A DNA stretch of 64,000 bases from Paenibacillus sedimenti (GTDB lineage Bacteria > Bacillota > Bacilli > Paenibacillales > NBRC-103111): contig NZ_JACVVD010000006.1 in the NCBI RefSeq assembly GCF_014534655.1, positions 248,001-312,000 of the forward strand, read 5' to 3'. The notes under the pieces were generated by a model. The model saw only the letters and a program-made list of their open reading frames with translations, had not been told where the DNA came from and did not search any database. Below, piece after piece: positions 25,504-34,343 of this stretch (position 1 is its first letter; the number at the start of each line of letters is the position of its first letter). The translations under genes and the position numbers were made by a program.

Positions 25504-27316
25504 GCACCTCCTCTTGCTCTTGCATTTGCTTAGGAATGATTAGCGTAACTGCGGTTCCCGCTCCTATTTCGCTATCGACCTGCATAAGGAACGCATCGCC
25601 GAACGTCATGCGCATCCGTTCATTCACATTCTGAAGTCCGATGCTGGAAAAGCCTTTCTTCTTCTCAGGCTCTGCAAGAAGCATTTCGTCCGTATGCATG
25701 GCAAGCTTGCTGCGAAGCCGCTCCAAGGTTGCCTGATCCATCCCTTGGCCGCTGTCCCGGATACAAATACGGATATGGTCAGCTTCGGCGTGCGCATTCA
25801 ATTGAATCGTCCCCGCCTGTTGATTCAAGCCATGAATAAGCGCATTCTCAATGATCGGCTGAAGGAAAAACCGCGGCACCTGCTCCAGAAATACATCGTT
25901 ATCAATGTCGATCTCTAGATCGACCTTATCTTTTTGCCGCATATTCATCAGTTTCATATAGTCAATAACGGTATCCACCTCATCATGTAGGGGGATGTTG
26001 CCTTGATCTTGAATCGTCATACGCAGCAGCTTCGAGAGTGAAGCGATCATCTCTGCACTTTCCCGGTCTCCTTTGCCCAGCACCTTCATCCGAATGGAGT
26101 TCAGTACATTGAAGAGGAAATGCGGATTAATCTGCGCCTGCAGCATATCCAGCTCCGCCTTACGCTTGCGCGCTTGCGTCCGCGTCACTTCAATAATCAT
26201 GTCCGAGATCCGATCCAGCATCTGGTCGAACGATTTGCCGAGTCGGCCGATCTCGTCCTGGCCGCGAATCGAGCTGCGCAAATGCAGCTCTCCTTTTTGC
26301 ACCGAAGTCGCGACTTTGTCGAGCTTGAGCAATGGCTTCGTAAAGGCACGAATCGCCACCATTAACAGGATGAAAAAAAGGATGAACGAAATGAGCTGGA
26401 AGGTGAACACATTTTCGAAAATCGAATTAATCTTGGAAACAGCAGTGCTATAAGGGATTAACGAGACGAGCTTCCAGCCGTTCACCGCTAGAACTCGCTT
26501 GGAGATCAAATAATTCTTGCCGTCAATCTGAACAATATTGTCTTCCTGCTTATTTAATTGTTTCAAATAAGGGAAACTCGTGCCGATTTGGTTGATATCC
26601 GCATGGGAGATAATTTGGTCGTTCCCGTCGAGCAGCATGACTTCTTGCCCTTGGACGGCCGACACTTCCCGGAAATAATTGCCGATCTGCCTTTCCATAA
26701 TGGTTACGACAATAACCCCGGTTCGACTACGGCTATCCAACTGCCGGACGGCAGTGAGTTGATAGGGACTTGTCGCCTTATCCCGGCGAAACTCGGTTGG
26801 CGTGACACCTACCCAATACGAATCAAGGCCCTGAAAACCTTGTACCTTCGTGATCCAAGGCTTAGTTATCAGAAGCACCGGGTCGAAATCATCATCTTTA
26901 CGGTAGTTCATAAAATACGTGCCATTACTCAAAAGGATGGTTAGATAACTCGGTTCTCCAGCTGCCGTTACGCTTTCAATCTTGGTCATGATGTCAGCCC
27001 GAGCTTTGTATTCCTCATACGCAGGATTGGCTGTACCCCAGTCACCGGATATGAACTGCTTAAACGTCTGGCCGATGCCGGACTGCTCCACCTGGAAGTA
27101 ATTCATCAGATATAACATGTGTTTCAGTGTATTCGTCACATGACCGTCCACCAGCTGCAATGTCTGCTGCGCGTTGGATACGGCCTGATCTTTTACCGCG
27201 TCACGCGTTAAATAGTTATATACGACCAGCGTCACTAACGTTGGAATGAGAATACAAACAATCGAGGCGGCTATCAGCTTGCCGCGAAATGAGGTCATGG
27301 ATAATTTGCTTTTCAA
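25490..27316 (-). CDS. YesM-like sensor histidine kinase
   Basis: 608 residues: transmembrane helix (about 12-34), extracellular dCache-type sensor (about 35-300), second helix (about 305-325), HAMP (about 325-378; KPLLKLDKVATSVQKGEL), His_kinase domain with phospho-acceptor in QINPHFLFN (H399) and ATPase domain (N-box ENALIHGLN, G-box DSGQGMD). Typical of kinases that sense extracellular sugars or the loaded binding protein. Start is TTG, 10 bases after GGGAGG. Encoded between the permeases and its regulator; a TATAAT at 27396-27391 suggests a separate promoter. Confidence 0.92.
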   Translation of the reverse strand: MKSKLSMTSFRGKLIAASIVCILIPTLVTLVVYNYLTRDAVKDQAVSNAQQTLQLVDGHVTNTLKHMLYLMNYFQVEQSGIGQTFKQFISGDWGTANPAYEEYKARADIMTKIESVTAAGEPSYLTILLSNGTYFMNYRKDDDFDPVLLITKPWITKVQGFQGLDSYWVGVTPTEFRRDKATSPYQLTAVRQLDSRSRTGVIVVTIMERQIGNYFREVSAVQGQEVMLLDGNDQIISHADINQIGTSFPYLKQLNKQEDNIVQIDGKNYLISKRVLAVNGWKLVSLIPYSTAVSKINSIFENVFTFQLISFILFFILLMVAIRAFTKPLLKLDKVATSVQKGELHLRSSIRGQDEIGRLGKSFDQMLDRISDMIIEVTRTQARKRKAELDMLQAQINPHFLFNVLNSIRMKVLGKGDRESAEMIASLSKLLRMTIQDQGNIPLHDEVDTVIDYMKLMNMRQKDKVDLEIDIDNDVFLEQVPRFFLQPIIENALIHGLNQQAGTIQLNAHAEADHIRICIRDSGQGMDQATLERLRSKLAMHTDEMLLAEPEKKKGFSSIGLQNVNERMRMTFGDAFLMQVDSEIGAGTAVTLIIPKQMQEQEEVHEDV

Positions 27317-27355
27317 CTGAAGTCAGCCTCCCTTCTACCGCTTAAATGATACGCC

Positions 27356-27387
27356 AAAAGAGGAAGAAACAGCGTCTCCCTCTTCTT
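27356..27387 (-). terminator. Weak terminator between permease and kinase genes
   Basis: AAGAGG/CCTCTT stem with a long loop, followed on the minus strand by TTTTGG. Would separate permease transcripts from the kinase/regulator transcript. Confidence 0.45.
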
Positions 27388-27440
27388 ATCATTATAGTAT
27401 ATATGCGGTCGATTGGATAACGGCAGCGGGATGCCACTTA

Positions 27441-28274
27441 TTACCCTTTAACGCCACCCGTTGCAATGCCTTCAATGACACTCTTCTGTCCGATTAGGAA
27501 AATGATCAAAAGCGGAACAATCGCGGAGACCGCGCCCGCCATGATCAGGGAGTAGAATTCCCCGTTCAGGGATGCGAACTTCTGTATCGCCAGCGGGATC
27601 GTGTACAATTTATCGGTACGCAAGAAAATGAGTGGGTTTTGGTAGTCGTTCCATGTCCAAATAAAACGCAGAATCGCATACGTCGCCACCGCGGGGCGAA
27701 CCAGCGGGAACGCAATTTTCCAGAAGATGGTCCAGTGGCCGGCGCCATCGATTTTGGCCGATTCAATGAATTCGTTGTGAATGCCCATGAAAAATTGGCG
27801 CAGCATGAAGGTCCCCAGAACGCTGAAGCAGCCAAGAAGGATAAGACCAAAGTGATTATCGAACAAGCCGATGTTCCGATACAAAATAAACTGCGGGATC
27901 AAAATCGCTTGAGACGGCACCATGTAAGTAGCAAGAACGATCAAGAACAGCCATTTGCCTGCTGGAAAATCGATTTTGGAAAAGCCATAGGCTGCCAATG
28001 CAGAAACTATACATGAGATAAACGTTGTAATAACGGATACTTTAATAGAGTTCAAATAGTAGAGATAAAAGGCTGCTTTCCCGAACCACACCGTTTTGTA
28101 ATTGGCAATCGCGTTCCATTGCGTTGGAATCCATTCAATCGGATATTTAAATACATCTGTTTCCACTTTGAATGATGTCGATACCATCCAGAAAAAAGGA
28201 AGAAGGAATAACAGCGAAATGATGAACAAGACGATGGTTGCGATGATCTTGGATAGCTTTAATGGTTCCTTCAT
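27441..28274 (-). CDS. Sugar ABC transporter permease (CUT1, MalG type)
   Basis: 277 residues with six hydrophobic segments and the cytoplasmic EAA loop IESAKIDGAGHWTIFWKIAFPLVRPA, which contacts the ATPase. Starts with a basic residue-rich end, then VLFIISLLFLLPFFWMVSTSFK, the MalG/LplC type N-terminus, and ends VIEGIATGGVKG, the usual end of this subfamily. It forms the membrane channel with the permease encoded just upstream (17 bases apart) and imports the oligosaccharide caught by the lipoprotein at 22.2-23.6 kb. Confidence 0.92.
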   Translation of the reverse strand: MKEPLKLSKIIATIVLFIISLLFLLPFFWMVSTSFKVETDVFKYPIEWIPTQWNAIANYKTVWFGKAAFYLYYLNSIKVSVITTFISCIVSALAAYGFSKIDFPAGKWLFLIVLATYMVPSQAILIPQFILYRNIGLFDNHFGLILLGCFSVLGTFMLRQFFMGIHNEFIESAKIDGAGHWTIFWKIAFPLVRPAVATYAILRFIWTWNDYQNPLIFLRTDKLYTIPLAIQKFASLNGEFYSLIMAGAVSAIVPLLIIFLIGQKSVIEGIATGGVKG

Positions 28275-28291
28275 TTGTGTATCCCCCTTTA

Positions 28292-29224
28292 TTAATAATT
28301 AACCCATTTTTTCTGGCCGAACCATTGCAGAACCGTAATAGCTAAAACAAGGGCGAACAAAACAACAGCCATAGATGAAGCATAACCAACACGCAAATTA
28401 ATGAATGCTGTGTCATACAAGTTCCAAACAATCATGCTTGTAGAGTTTAATGGTCCGCCTGACGTTGTAACGGCAATCAGATCAAACACTTTGAACGTAG
28501 AAATAATCCCTGTAACGAGTAAGAAGAACGATGTTGGCGATAGGATCGGGAACGTAATACGGGTAAATCGAACCCAGGCGCCAGCACCGTCGATTTCGGC
28601 AGCTTCATAGAGATCTTTGGGAATCGATTGTAAGCCGGCCAAGTAAATAATCATGTTAAAACCGATGGAAACCCACACTGAAATCATCATGACCGATGAT
28701 AAAGCAAAGGAAGGATCAGCGAGCCATTTCGGCGGATTCTGAATCCCGATCGACATCAGGAACTGATTGACAGGACCTGCAGAGGGATGGAACAGAACCA
28801 TCCATACGATGGCTACAGCAACTGTGCTGGAAATGTAAGGCATGAAGAAAGCGACTTTAAAAAAGCTTTTCCAGTAGACGTATTTGTTAATCAAAATAGC
28901 CAGAACAAGTGAGATTATCATGTAAACTGGCACGGTGAGCAAGAAAATCATGTTGTTGCTCAAGGATTTGATGAAAACATCGTCGTTGAACAGCTTCGTA
29001 AAGTTATCCGCCCCCACCCACTTTAATCCCTTTAGGCCTGCTACGAAGTTCCAATCAGCGAAACTAAGAACGAACGTAGCGATGATCGGCAGCAAGGTTA
29101 ATATGGTGACTCCGATCAGCATCGGGGATACGAAGAGAAATCCGGCGAGGCTTTCCTGCCGGCGCAGCGCTCCTTTTTTATGTCGAACTTTAGCTTTCGT
29201 AAGCGTTTGTGTCATTGTATTCAC
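28292..29224 (-). CDS. Sugar ABC transporter permease (CUT1, MalF type)
   Basis: 310 residues with six transmembrane segments and the EAA loop LYEAAEIDGAGAWVRFTRITFPILSP. The N-terminus ESLAGFLFVSPMLIGVTILTLLPIIATFVLSF is typical of MalF/LplB-type CUT1 permeases. GTG start 8 bases after GAGGTG; an ATG three codons later is too far from it. A TATAAT on the minus strand at about 29275 may be the promoter. First gene of the minus-strand transport operon, divergent from the DUF2264 gene. Confidence 0.92.
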   Translation of the reverse strand: MNTMTQTLTKAKVRHKKGALRRQESLAGFLFVSPMLIGVTILTLLPIIATFVLSFADWNFVAGLKGLKWVGADNFTKLFNDDVFIKSLSNNMIFLLTVPVYMIISLVLAILINKYVYWKSFFKVAFFMPYISSTVAVAIVWMVLFHPSAGPVNQFLMSIGIQNPPKWLADPSFALSSVMMISVWVSIGFNMIIYLAGLQSIPKDLYEAAEIDGAGAWVRFTRITFPILSPTSFFLLVTGIISTFKVFDLIAVTTSGGPLNSTSMIVWNLYDTAFINLRVGYASSMAVVLFALVLAITVLQWFGQKKWVNY

Positions 29225-29418
29225 GGCTTCTTCACCTCATAATCGTGATGTTTGTGCTACTGTATGGACTCATTATAGAGAAACGGCGATGCAGAACCAT
29301 AACGTTATTTTGATTTTTCCGTCTCCTATTTTGACTACTTGGCCAAATCGCGATACATCCTGCCTGACTTTCCGTATAATCGGGTCATAGCCTATGAAGA
29401 CATGGAGGTCTACTTACG

Positions 29419-31329
29419 ATGACAAAAGGTTGGGAGCTGCCGATTACCCGCAATCCGCTGCGGGATAAAGAAGATTTGGCTCGCGCATTCGCCGAGCTGA
29501 CGGATCCGCTGAAACCCCATTACAGCAAGGGCTCTGCCCGATTGTACATTGGAAATACGGGAACCAGCTATACGGATGAAGTCGCGGGGTTTGAGGGATT
29601 TTCACGCATTTTGTGGGGGCTTGCTCCTCTGCTCGCAGGCGGAGGCGACAGTGACCTGTGGGATGTATATATAGAAGGGATCAAAAACGGGACTAACCCC
29701 TCCCATGAAGAATATTGGGGAGACGTGAATCATTACGACCAACGGCTGGTGGAAATGGCTGCCTTCGGTTTAACGATGGCTTTGGTGCCGGGACAGCTTC
29801 GGGAGAGGCTCAGTGATCAGGAGCTTGGAAGGCTGGTGGATTGGCTGAGCCAGATCAACGATCATCATCTGTATGACTGCAACTGGCTGTTCTTCCGCGT
29901 GATGGTGCAGCTGGGCTTCAAAAAAGCCGGATTGGCTTACAGCCGGGAGCTGATCGAGGAAATTCTTGTTCAAATCGAGCGCTTTTATCTCGAAGACGGC
30001 TGGTATGCCGATGGCGTAGGCGGCCATAGTGACTACTACGTGCCTTTTGCTATTCATTATTATGCGTTAATCTATGCCGTGTTTATGGAAGAAGAGGATC
30101 CGGAGAGAACGATGATTTATAGAGAACGGGCTGCCCTTTTTGCCCAGCAGTTTATTCACTGGTTCGCCGAAGACGGCAGCTCGCTGCCTTATGGCCGGAG
30201 CTTGGCGTACCGCTTCTCTCAGTCGGCATTCTGGAGTGCGCTCGTCTTTGCAGGCGTGGAGCCCTTCCCGCTCGGCGTGATGAAGGGGCTTGTCCTGCGG
30301 AATCTGCGCTGGTGGTTTGCGCAGCCGATCTTTCAGGCTGACGGCGTGTTGACCATCGGGTACGCGTACCCGAATCTGGTCATGGCCGAGAACTATAACT
30401 CGCCCGGCTCGCCGTACTGGGCGATGAAAACATTCCTGCTGCTCGCGCTGCCGGACGAGCATCCGTTCTGGGCGGCGGAGGAGCTGCCGCTGCTTCAGCT
30501 GGATGAGGTGGCGGTACAGAAAGCGCCGCACCTTGTCATGTGCAGACAACCTTTGGCGGGGATAGAGGGCGAATCAGGGACTAGGGCGAGAACGCCGCAT
30601 GTGCTCGCCTTTAACTCAGGGCATCCGGCGACGAACGAGCATACGCACACCTCGGCCAAGTACGAGAAGTTCGTCTACTCGACCTTCTTCGGCTTTAGCG
30701 TCCCCCGCGCCGAGTGGGGACTGGCACAGGGCGCCTTCGATTCGATGCTGGCGCTGAGCGAAGGCGACAATCTGTACCGCGTCAAGCGCTCCAGCGTCGA
30801 GACACGGATCGAGGAAGGCGTCGTCTACGCGCGCTGGAAGCCGTGGGCCAACGTGGACGTGCAGACGTGGCTGGTGCCCGGCACGCCTTGGCATATCCGC
30901 GTGCACCGCATCGACACGGCTCGAAGATTGGATGCCGCCGAGGGCGGCTTCGCCCTCGGCATCGACAGCGGCCGCCAGCCGACCGGCACGCTCGAGACGC
31001 GCCATGCGGAGCAGGCCGTCGCGGCGGTCAACGCGCTGGGCGCGAGCGGCATCAAGTGCGTGTTAGGCGGAGGCTCGGTCGAGCTGATCCAGCCGAACGC
31101 CAACACGAACTTGATGCATCCCCGCACGGTGATTCCGACCGTGCGGACGTCGATCCAGCCAGGCGTGGCGTGGCTGGTCAACGGTGTGTTCGGCGAGCCG
31201 GCGGTTCGCGGCGACGCCATGTGGCGAGCAGCCGCTTGGGAGGCTGCTCCCGTTGCGGAAGCGAGCGCGGGCGAGCTTCGCGTGTATGCGCAGGCGGGCG
31301 GCGAGCTTTTGTTCCGCCGCGCGTTATAA
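29419..31329 (+). CDS. DUF2264 protein, possible uronate-acting glycosidase
   Basis: 636 residues matching DUF2264: helical N-terminal toroid (about 10-370; GFEGFSRILWGLAPLLAGGGDSDLWDVY, EEYWGDVNHYDQRLVEMAAF, DGWYADGVGGHSDYYVPFAIHYYALIYA) and a beta-sandwich C-terminal part (about 390-636; NEHTHTSAKYEKFVYSTFFGF). From memory, this family includes GH154 beta-glucuronidases of Bacteroides; that link is not proven here. No signal peptide. GGAGG lies 10 bases before the ATG and a TATAAT is at 29375-29380. The 3' third is markedly GC-richer than the 5' part. Divergent from the transporter genes, so likely part of the same glycan pathway. Confidence 0.8.
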   Translation: MTKGWELPITRNPLRDKEDLARAFAELTDPLKPHYSKGSARLYIGNTGTSYTDEVAGFEGFSRILWGLAPLLAGGGDSDLWDVYIEGIKNGTNPSHEEYWGDVNHYDQRLVEMAAFGLTMALVPGQLRERLSDQELGRLVDWLSQINDHHLYDCNWLFFRVMVQLGFKKAGLAYSRELIEEILVQIERFYLEDGWYADGVGGHSDYYVPFAIHYYALIYAVFMEEEDPERTMIYRERAALFAQQFIHWFAEDGSSLPYGRSLAYRFSQSAFWSALVFAGVEPFPLGVMKGLVLRNLRWWFAQPIFQADGVLTIGYAYPNLVMAENYNSPGSPYWAMKTFLLLALPDEHPFWAAEELPLLQLDEVAVQKAPHLVMCRQPLAGIEGESGTRARTPHVLAFNSGHPATNEHTHTSAKYEKFVYSTFFGFSVPRAEWGLAQGAFDSMLALSEGDNLYRVKRSSVETRIEEGVVYARWKPWANVDVQTWLVPGTPWHIRVHRIDTARRLDAAEGGFALGIDSGRQPTGTLETRHAEQAVAAVNALGASGIKCVLGGGSVELIQPNANTNLMHPRTVIPTVRTSIQPGVAWLVNGVFGEPAVRGDAMWRAAAWEAAPVAEASAGELRVYAQAGGELLFRRAL

Positions 31330-31331
31330 AT

Positions 31332-31372
31332 AAACAGCCGCCCGAGGGTTTCTTATCCTCGGGCGGCTGTTT
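31332..31372. terminator. Strong bidirectional terminator
   Basis: AAACAGCCGCCCGAGG pairs with CCTCGGGCGGCTGTTT, 16 bp without mismatch. It follows the DUF2264 stop by 2 bases and the stop of the small minus-strand gene by 3, so it serves both. Confidence 0.85.
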
Positions 31373-31375
31373 GTA

Positions 31376-31501
31376 TTAGTATGCGCGCGAATCCTGCTGC
31401 AGCTCCTGCATGAACTGTCTCGATTTAGCGTCTAGAGCGTCGTTATTAGCGAACGGTGTCCTTGTTCCCTTTTTGAAGCTCGAATAGACAAATAGTTCCA
31501 A
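31376..31501 (-). CDS. Possible 41-residue protein of unknown function
   Basis: A short minus-strand frame starting at TTG, with AAAGGTG about 11 bases upstream, and ending 3 bases before the bidirectional terminator. The product starts MELFVYSSFKKGTRTPF and ends with an amphipathic helix-like KSRQFMQELQQDSRAY. The position directly against a strong terminator, and a TATGGTATAAAG upstream at about 31545-31556, make it more credible than chance. No family recognised. Confidence 0.4.
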   Translation of the reverse strand: MELFVYSSFKKGTRTPFANNDALDAKSRQFMQELQQDSRAY

Positions 31502-31568
31502 AACTCCCCCGACACCTTTCGCGATACTCCGCGACCTTTATACCATACTATTAATTCAAAAGAATTTT

Positions 31569-31967
31569 ATGGGTAAAGGCGGTAAAGGCAAATTGGAGAA
31601 GAGGCGTTTTTTTCGTTCTATATTTAGAAATACAAAAATTGCAGAGTTCAGCATTTACAGTTATGGTGATCGGATCATCAATTCAAAGCCTGCCCTCATA
31701 CAAGTCATCGATATAAGTGCGAGTGGCATGAAACTTCAATCTACCATTACATTGCCGATCGATCCGAAAATCATATACAAGATTACAATCGAATTGCTGG
31801 ATAAAACATATACACTTTATGGTTATGTGGTCTTCCAACGACAAATGAACGAAGGCAATTATTATCATGGATTAAACTTCGTTTATGTTAGTGAGGATCA
31901 GGAAGCAGAGCTTGTAAGAGTCATCAATCGTATGGAAATCAAACATCGAATGATGGAAAAAAAATGA
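31569..31967 (+). CDS. PilZ domain protein
   Basis: 132 residues. PilZ c-di-GMP-binding motifs are present: basic cluster KRRFFR (11-16) and DISASGMKLQS (about 48-58, the D/NxSxxG motif). The domain continues to FVYVSEDQEAELVRVINRMEIKHR. It probably binds cyclic di-GMP and acts through an unknown partner. The start is uncertain: the ATG at 31569 has no clear SD, and a TTG eight codons on follows a GGTAAAGG stretch. Stands alone between the terminator and a convergent broken gene. Confidence 0.8.
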   Translation: MGKGGKGKLEKRRFFRSIFRNTKIAEFSIYSYGDRIINSKPALIQVIDISASGMKLQSTITLPIDPKIIYKITIELLDKTYTLYGYVVFQRQMNEGNYYHGLNFVYVSEDQEAELVRVINRMEIKHRMMEKK

Positions 31968-31982
31968 ACCCTCTACTCCGGT

Positions 31983-32520
31983 CTACATTTGCTTAGTTTT
32001 CGGAGCTGTCTTCTTTTTAATAAATCGTCTATCTATATATATAGCTGCAAGTACAGACAATCCGCCGATGACAAGCGGCAGGCCGAAAGCTTCGATGGAA
32101 AAGGGTTTCCCCTCCAGACTCAAATGGTTAGCCCGATATTCCAGTCGTTTCACAGCGAACTTAGCGGTTTGAATATCCTCCTGCTTCGACAAATCTTCGA
32201 TTGGAGCTTCCATGACGTATCTTTCCGGCGTATCGCTATGCATGAATAAAAGCTTGGCTCCATTACCTTTTTCGTTCCACTCCCTTACGGCTTCTTTTTG
32301 CCTGTATACCCGCAACGATCATCTTATCCATTTTCGGAGCATCCGACATCGAATATCTGGCGAGCAGGTTCAGGTGATGCTTGGTGTTCTCGACCAACGG
32401 CGGGTCTATCTCGGCCTGCAGGCTGAGATTCCGCGGTATTTTTTCCAATGAGGATGAATGAAAAAAGAGCCGCCCCCGTTATCAATGAGATAACTATCGG
32501 GACAGCCCATTCTTCTGAAT
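31983..32520 (-). pseudogene. Frameshifted membrane protein gene, two breaks
   Basis: Three minus-strand frames join into one plausible protein: an N-terminal hydrophobic helix (EEWAVPIVISLITGAALFSF), a soluble part (LSLQAEIDPPLVENTKHH ... KMDKMIVAGIQAK), then KEAVREWNEKGNGAKLLFMH and a C-terminal membrane helix (GLPLVIGGLSVLAAIYI) with a lysine-rich tail. The frames change in an A6 run (about 32440) and an A5 run (about 32300); removing one A from each restores a single frame. No start with a ribosome binding site is clear. Either a decayed gene or sequencing indels. Family not recognised. Confidence 0.55.
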
Positions 32521-32544
32521 CACGGACGAAACTTCGTCCACAGC

Positions 32545-33423
32545 TTATTTATATTGATTAATAAAAGCGATGGCTTTCGCGATATCTTCCTCCGGCTGCT
32601 CGCCGACTTCCCGTTCGATCGTCAGGTAACCGGTATAGCCGATATCGTTCAAAGCCTGGAAGTAACGGGCGAAATCGACGTACCCCTCTCCCAAAGCCAG
32701 CTCACGGTACGTCGGTCCCGATGCTGCGGCTTCGGCGATACGTTCGTGGCTCATAGGCTCGTAGCCGAGTGCACCGTACACTTCGCGCGGATCGACCTGG
32801 CGCAACCGGATGCCGTCCTTCACATGCGTGTGGACGATGTAATCCTTCAAGGTGTACACGCCTTGAACCGGATCATCGCCGGTCACCATGACCATGTTGG
32901 CCGGATCGAAGTTGACGGAAACACCGTCCGTGCTGAGCGAATCCAGGAATTGCTTCAGATGAGCCGCGGTTTCCGGACCTGTTTCGACGGCGAAGTAGGC
33001 GCCCATGCTCTTCGCATACACGCCGAGCTTCTCGCATGCGCGCTGCATCTCGCCATAGATCGGATCGTTCTCATCGTTTGGGACAACGCCGATATGCGTC
33101 GTCACAACCTTCGTGCCCAGTTCCACGGCCAGATCAAGTATGCGCTTGGACTTCTCGATCTTTTGCGGATTGGCCCGCTCATCTTGAAAGCCGTGGCCGC
33201 CAAGGTCGCCGCACAGGGCAGAGATTTGCAGCCCGAGTGAATCGATGTAAGCCTTCAGCTCTTTACGCGCCGATGGCGATAGATTCGCCGGATCCATCTC
33301 GCCTTGGACCGCATAGATCTGCACGCCGTCCGCGCCCAGCTCCTTCGATTTCTTCAATCCTTCATGCAAACCTAGACGCAAACTGTCCACCATAATGCCG
33401 ATAGGGTTCACTATTTTCATCAT
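32545..33423 (-). CDS. TIM-barrel sugar phosphate isomerase/epimerase (AP_endonuc_2 family)
   Basis: 292 residues of the xylose-isomerase-like TIM barrel: NPIGIMVDSLRLGLHEGLKKSKELGADGVQIYAV at the start, metal-site candidates VVTTHIGVV, YFAVETGPE, VNFDPANMVM, VHTHVKDG and LTIEREVG. The long frame upstream is ignored because AAGGAGG lies 6 bases before the ATGATG at 33423. Such enzymes epimerise or isomerise ketosugars or keto-inositols. Follows a related gene by 34 bases, and a Gfo/Idh dehydrogenase before that; the trio suggests a keto-sugar pathway. Substrate unknown. Confidence 0.85.
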   Translation of the reverse strand: MMKIVNPIGIMVDSLRLGLHEGLKKSKELGADGVQIYAVQGEMDPANLSPSARKELKAYIDSLGLQISALCGDLGGHGFQDERANPQKIEKSKRILDLAVELGTKVVTTHIGVVPNDENDPIYGEMQRACEKLGVYAKSMGAYFAVETGPETAAHLKQFLDSLSTDGVSVNFDPANMVMVTGDDPVQGVYTLKDYIVHTHVKDGIRLRQVDPREVYGALGYEPMSHERIAEAAASGPTYRELALGEGYVDFARYFQALNDIGYTGYLTIEREVGEQPEEDIAKAIAFINQYK

Positions 33424-33457
33424 CCAACGCCTCCTTGATATGAGATCGGGCGGGCGA

Positions 33458-34315
33458 TCAAGCCTCTGCCCACAGCCTTCTGAGGTTGTCCAGACCGATT
33501 CTTGTACCGGTTTTGCATTCTTCCATACCTTCGAACTCGAGAGAAATGTAGCCGTCATAACCGGAGCCTTTAACAACACGAATCACTTCTCGCATATCGA
33601 TATCCCCTTGGCCGATGATCGCGCCGCGCAAGTAGTTGCCGCTCGTGGATTTGAACCAGCCTTCTCCCGGATTCAAATAAGACGGACGGCGGTAAAAGTC
33701 TTTGAAATGCACCATGGATGCGTATGGTAAGTTATTCTTCACGGCAGCAACGGGATCCTCGTCGACGCACAAAAAATTACCGATATCCAGCGTCGTCCGG
33801 AAGTTCGGCCGATCGACGGCTTGAACGAGCGTCTGCACCCGGTCGCTGGCCTGCACGAAATACCCGTGATTCTCGACACTGGTCACGATGCCGTATTGCG
33901 CGGCATGATCGGCAATTTGCCGGCATGCCTCTACCAACCGGTCCAGCTCCCGGTGGAAGCAGTGGATCGACGTGTCATCGCTGCGCGCGACGTCGTGCCG
34001 CATCCGCTTGACGCCCAGCCTTGCCGCGAGATCCACCTCTTCCTTCACGCGCGCTATCTCTTGCAAGTAAGCTTCTTCCGTATCGGTCGCGAAGTTCGCC
34101 CCGATCGCGTAATTCGATACGTTGATTCCCCGCGACTGTGCCTTCTCGCGAATTGCATCGGCCAGCTCAGGCTTACCCGCCAGTTCGAAACCGACCGGCA
34201 CGATCTCGACATGCTCGCCGCCTTGATCGGCGATCCAATCGATCACGCCGAGAATATCCATTTCCCCGGATTGCAACGCACGATATAAACTATATGAACT
34301 AACGCCAAGTTTCAT
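33458..34315 (-). CDS. TIM-barrel sugar phosphate isomerase/epimerase (AP_endonuc_2 family)
   Basis: 285 residues, same fold as the next gene but clearly different in sequence: MKLGVSSYSLYRALQSGEMDILGVIDWIADQGGEHVEIVP, then the metal-binding stations TSVENHGYF (E/H), TTLDIGNFL (D), MVHFKDFY (H) and ISLEFEG (E). Likely divalent-metal epimerase or isomerase on sugars or inositols. Middle gene of the three-gene operon transcribed away from the AraC regulator. Confidence 0.85.
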   Translation of the reverse strand: MKLGVSSYSLYRALQSGEMDILGVIDWIADQGGEHVEIVPVGFELAGKPELADAIREKAQSRGINVSNYAIGANFATDTEEAYLQEIARVKEEVDLAARLGVKRMRHDVARSDDTSIHCFHRELDRLVEACRQIADHAAQYGIVTSVENHGYFVQASDRVQTLVQAVDRPNFRTTLDIGNFLCVDEDPVAAVKNNLPYASMVHFKDFYRRPSYLNPGEGWFKSTSGNYLRGAIIGQGDIDMREVIRVVKGSGYDGYISLEFEGMEECKTGTRIGLDNLRRLWAEA

Positions 34316-34343
34316 CCTTATCGCCCCGCTTCCCTCTCATGAA

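Noticed and set aside
30616-31379. Long frames on both strands inside the 3' third of the DUF2264 gene
   Set aside because: Shadow frames of GC-rich DNA; the DUF2264 frame carries the conserved motifs.
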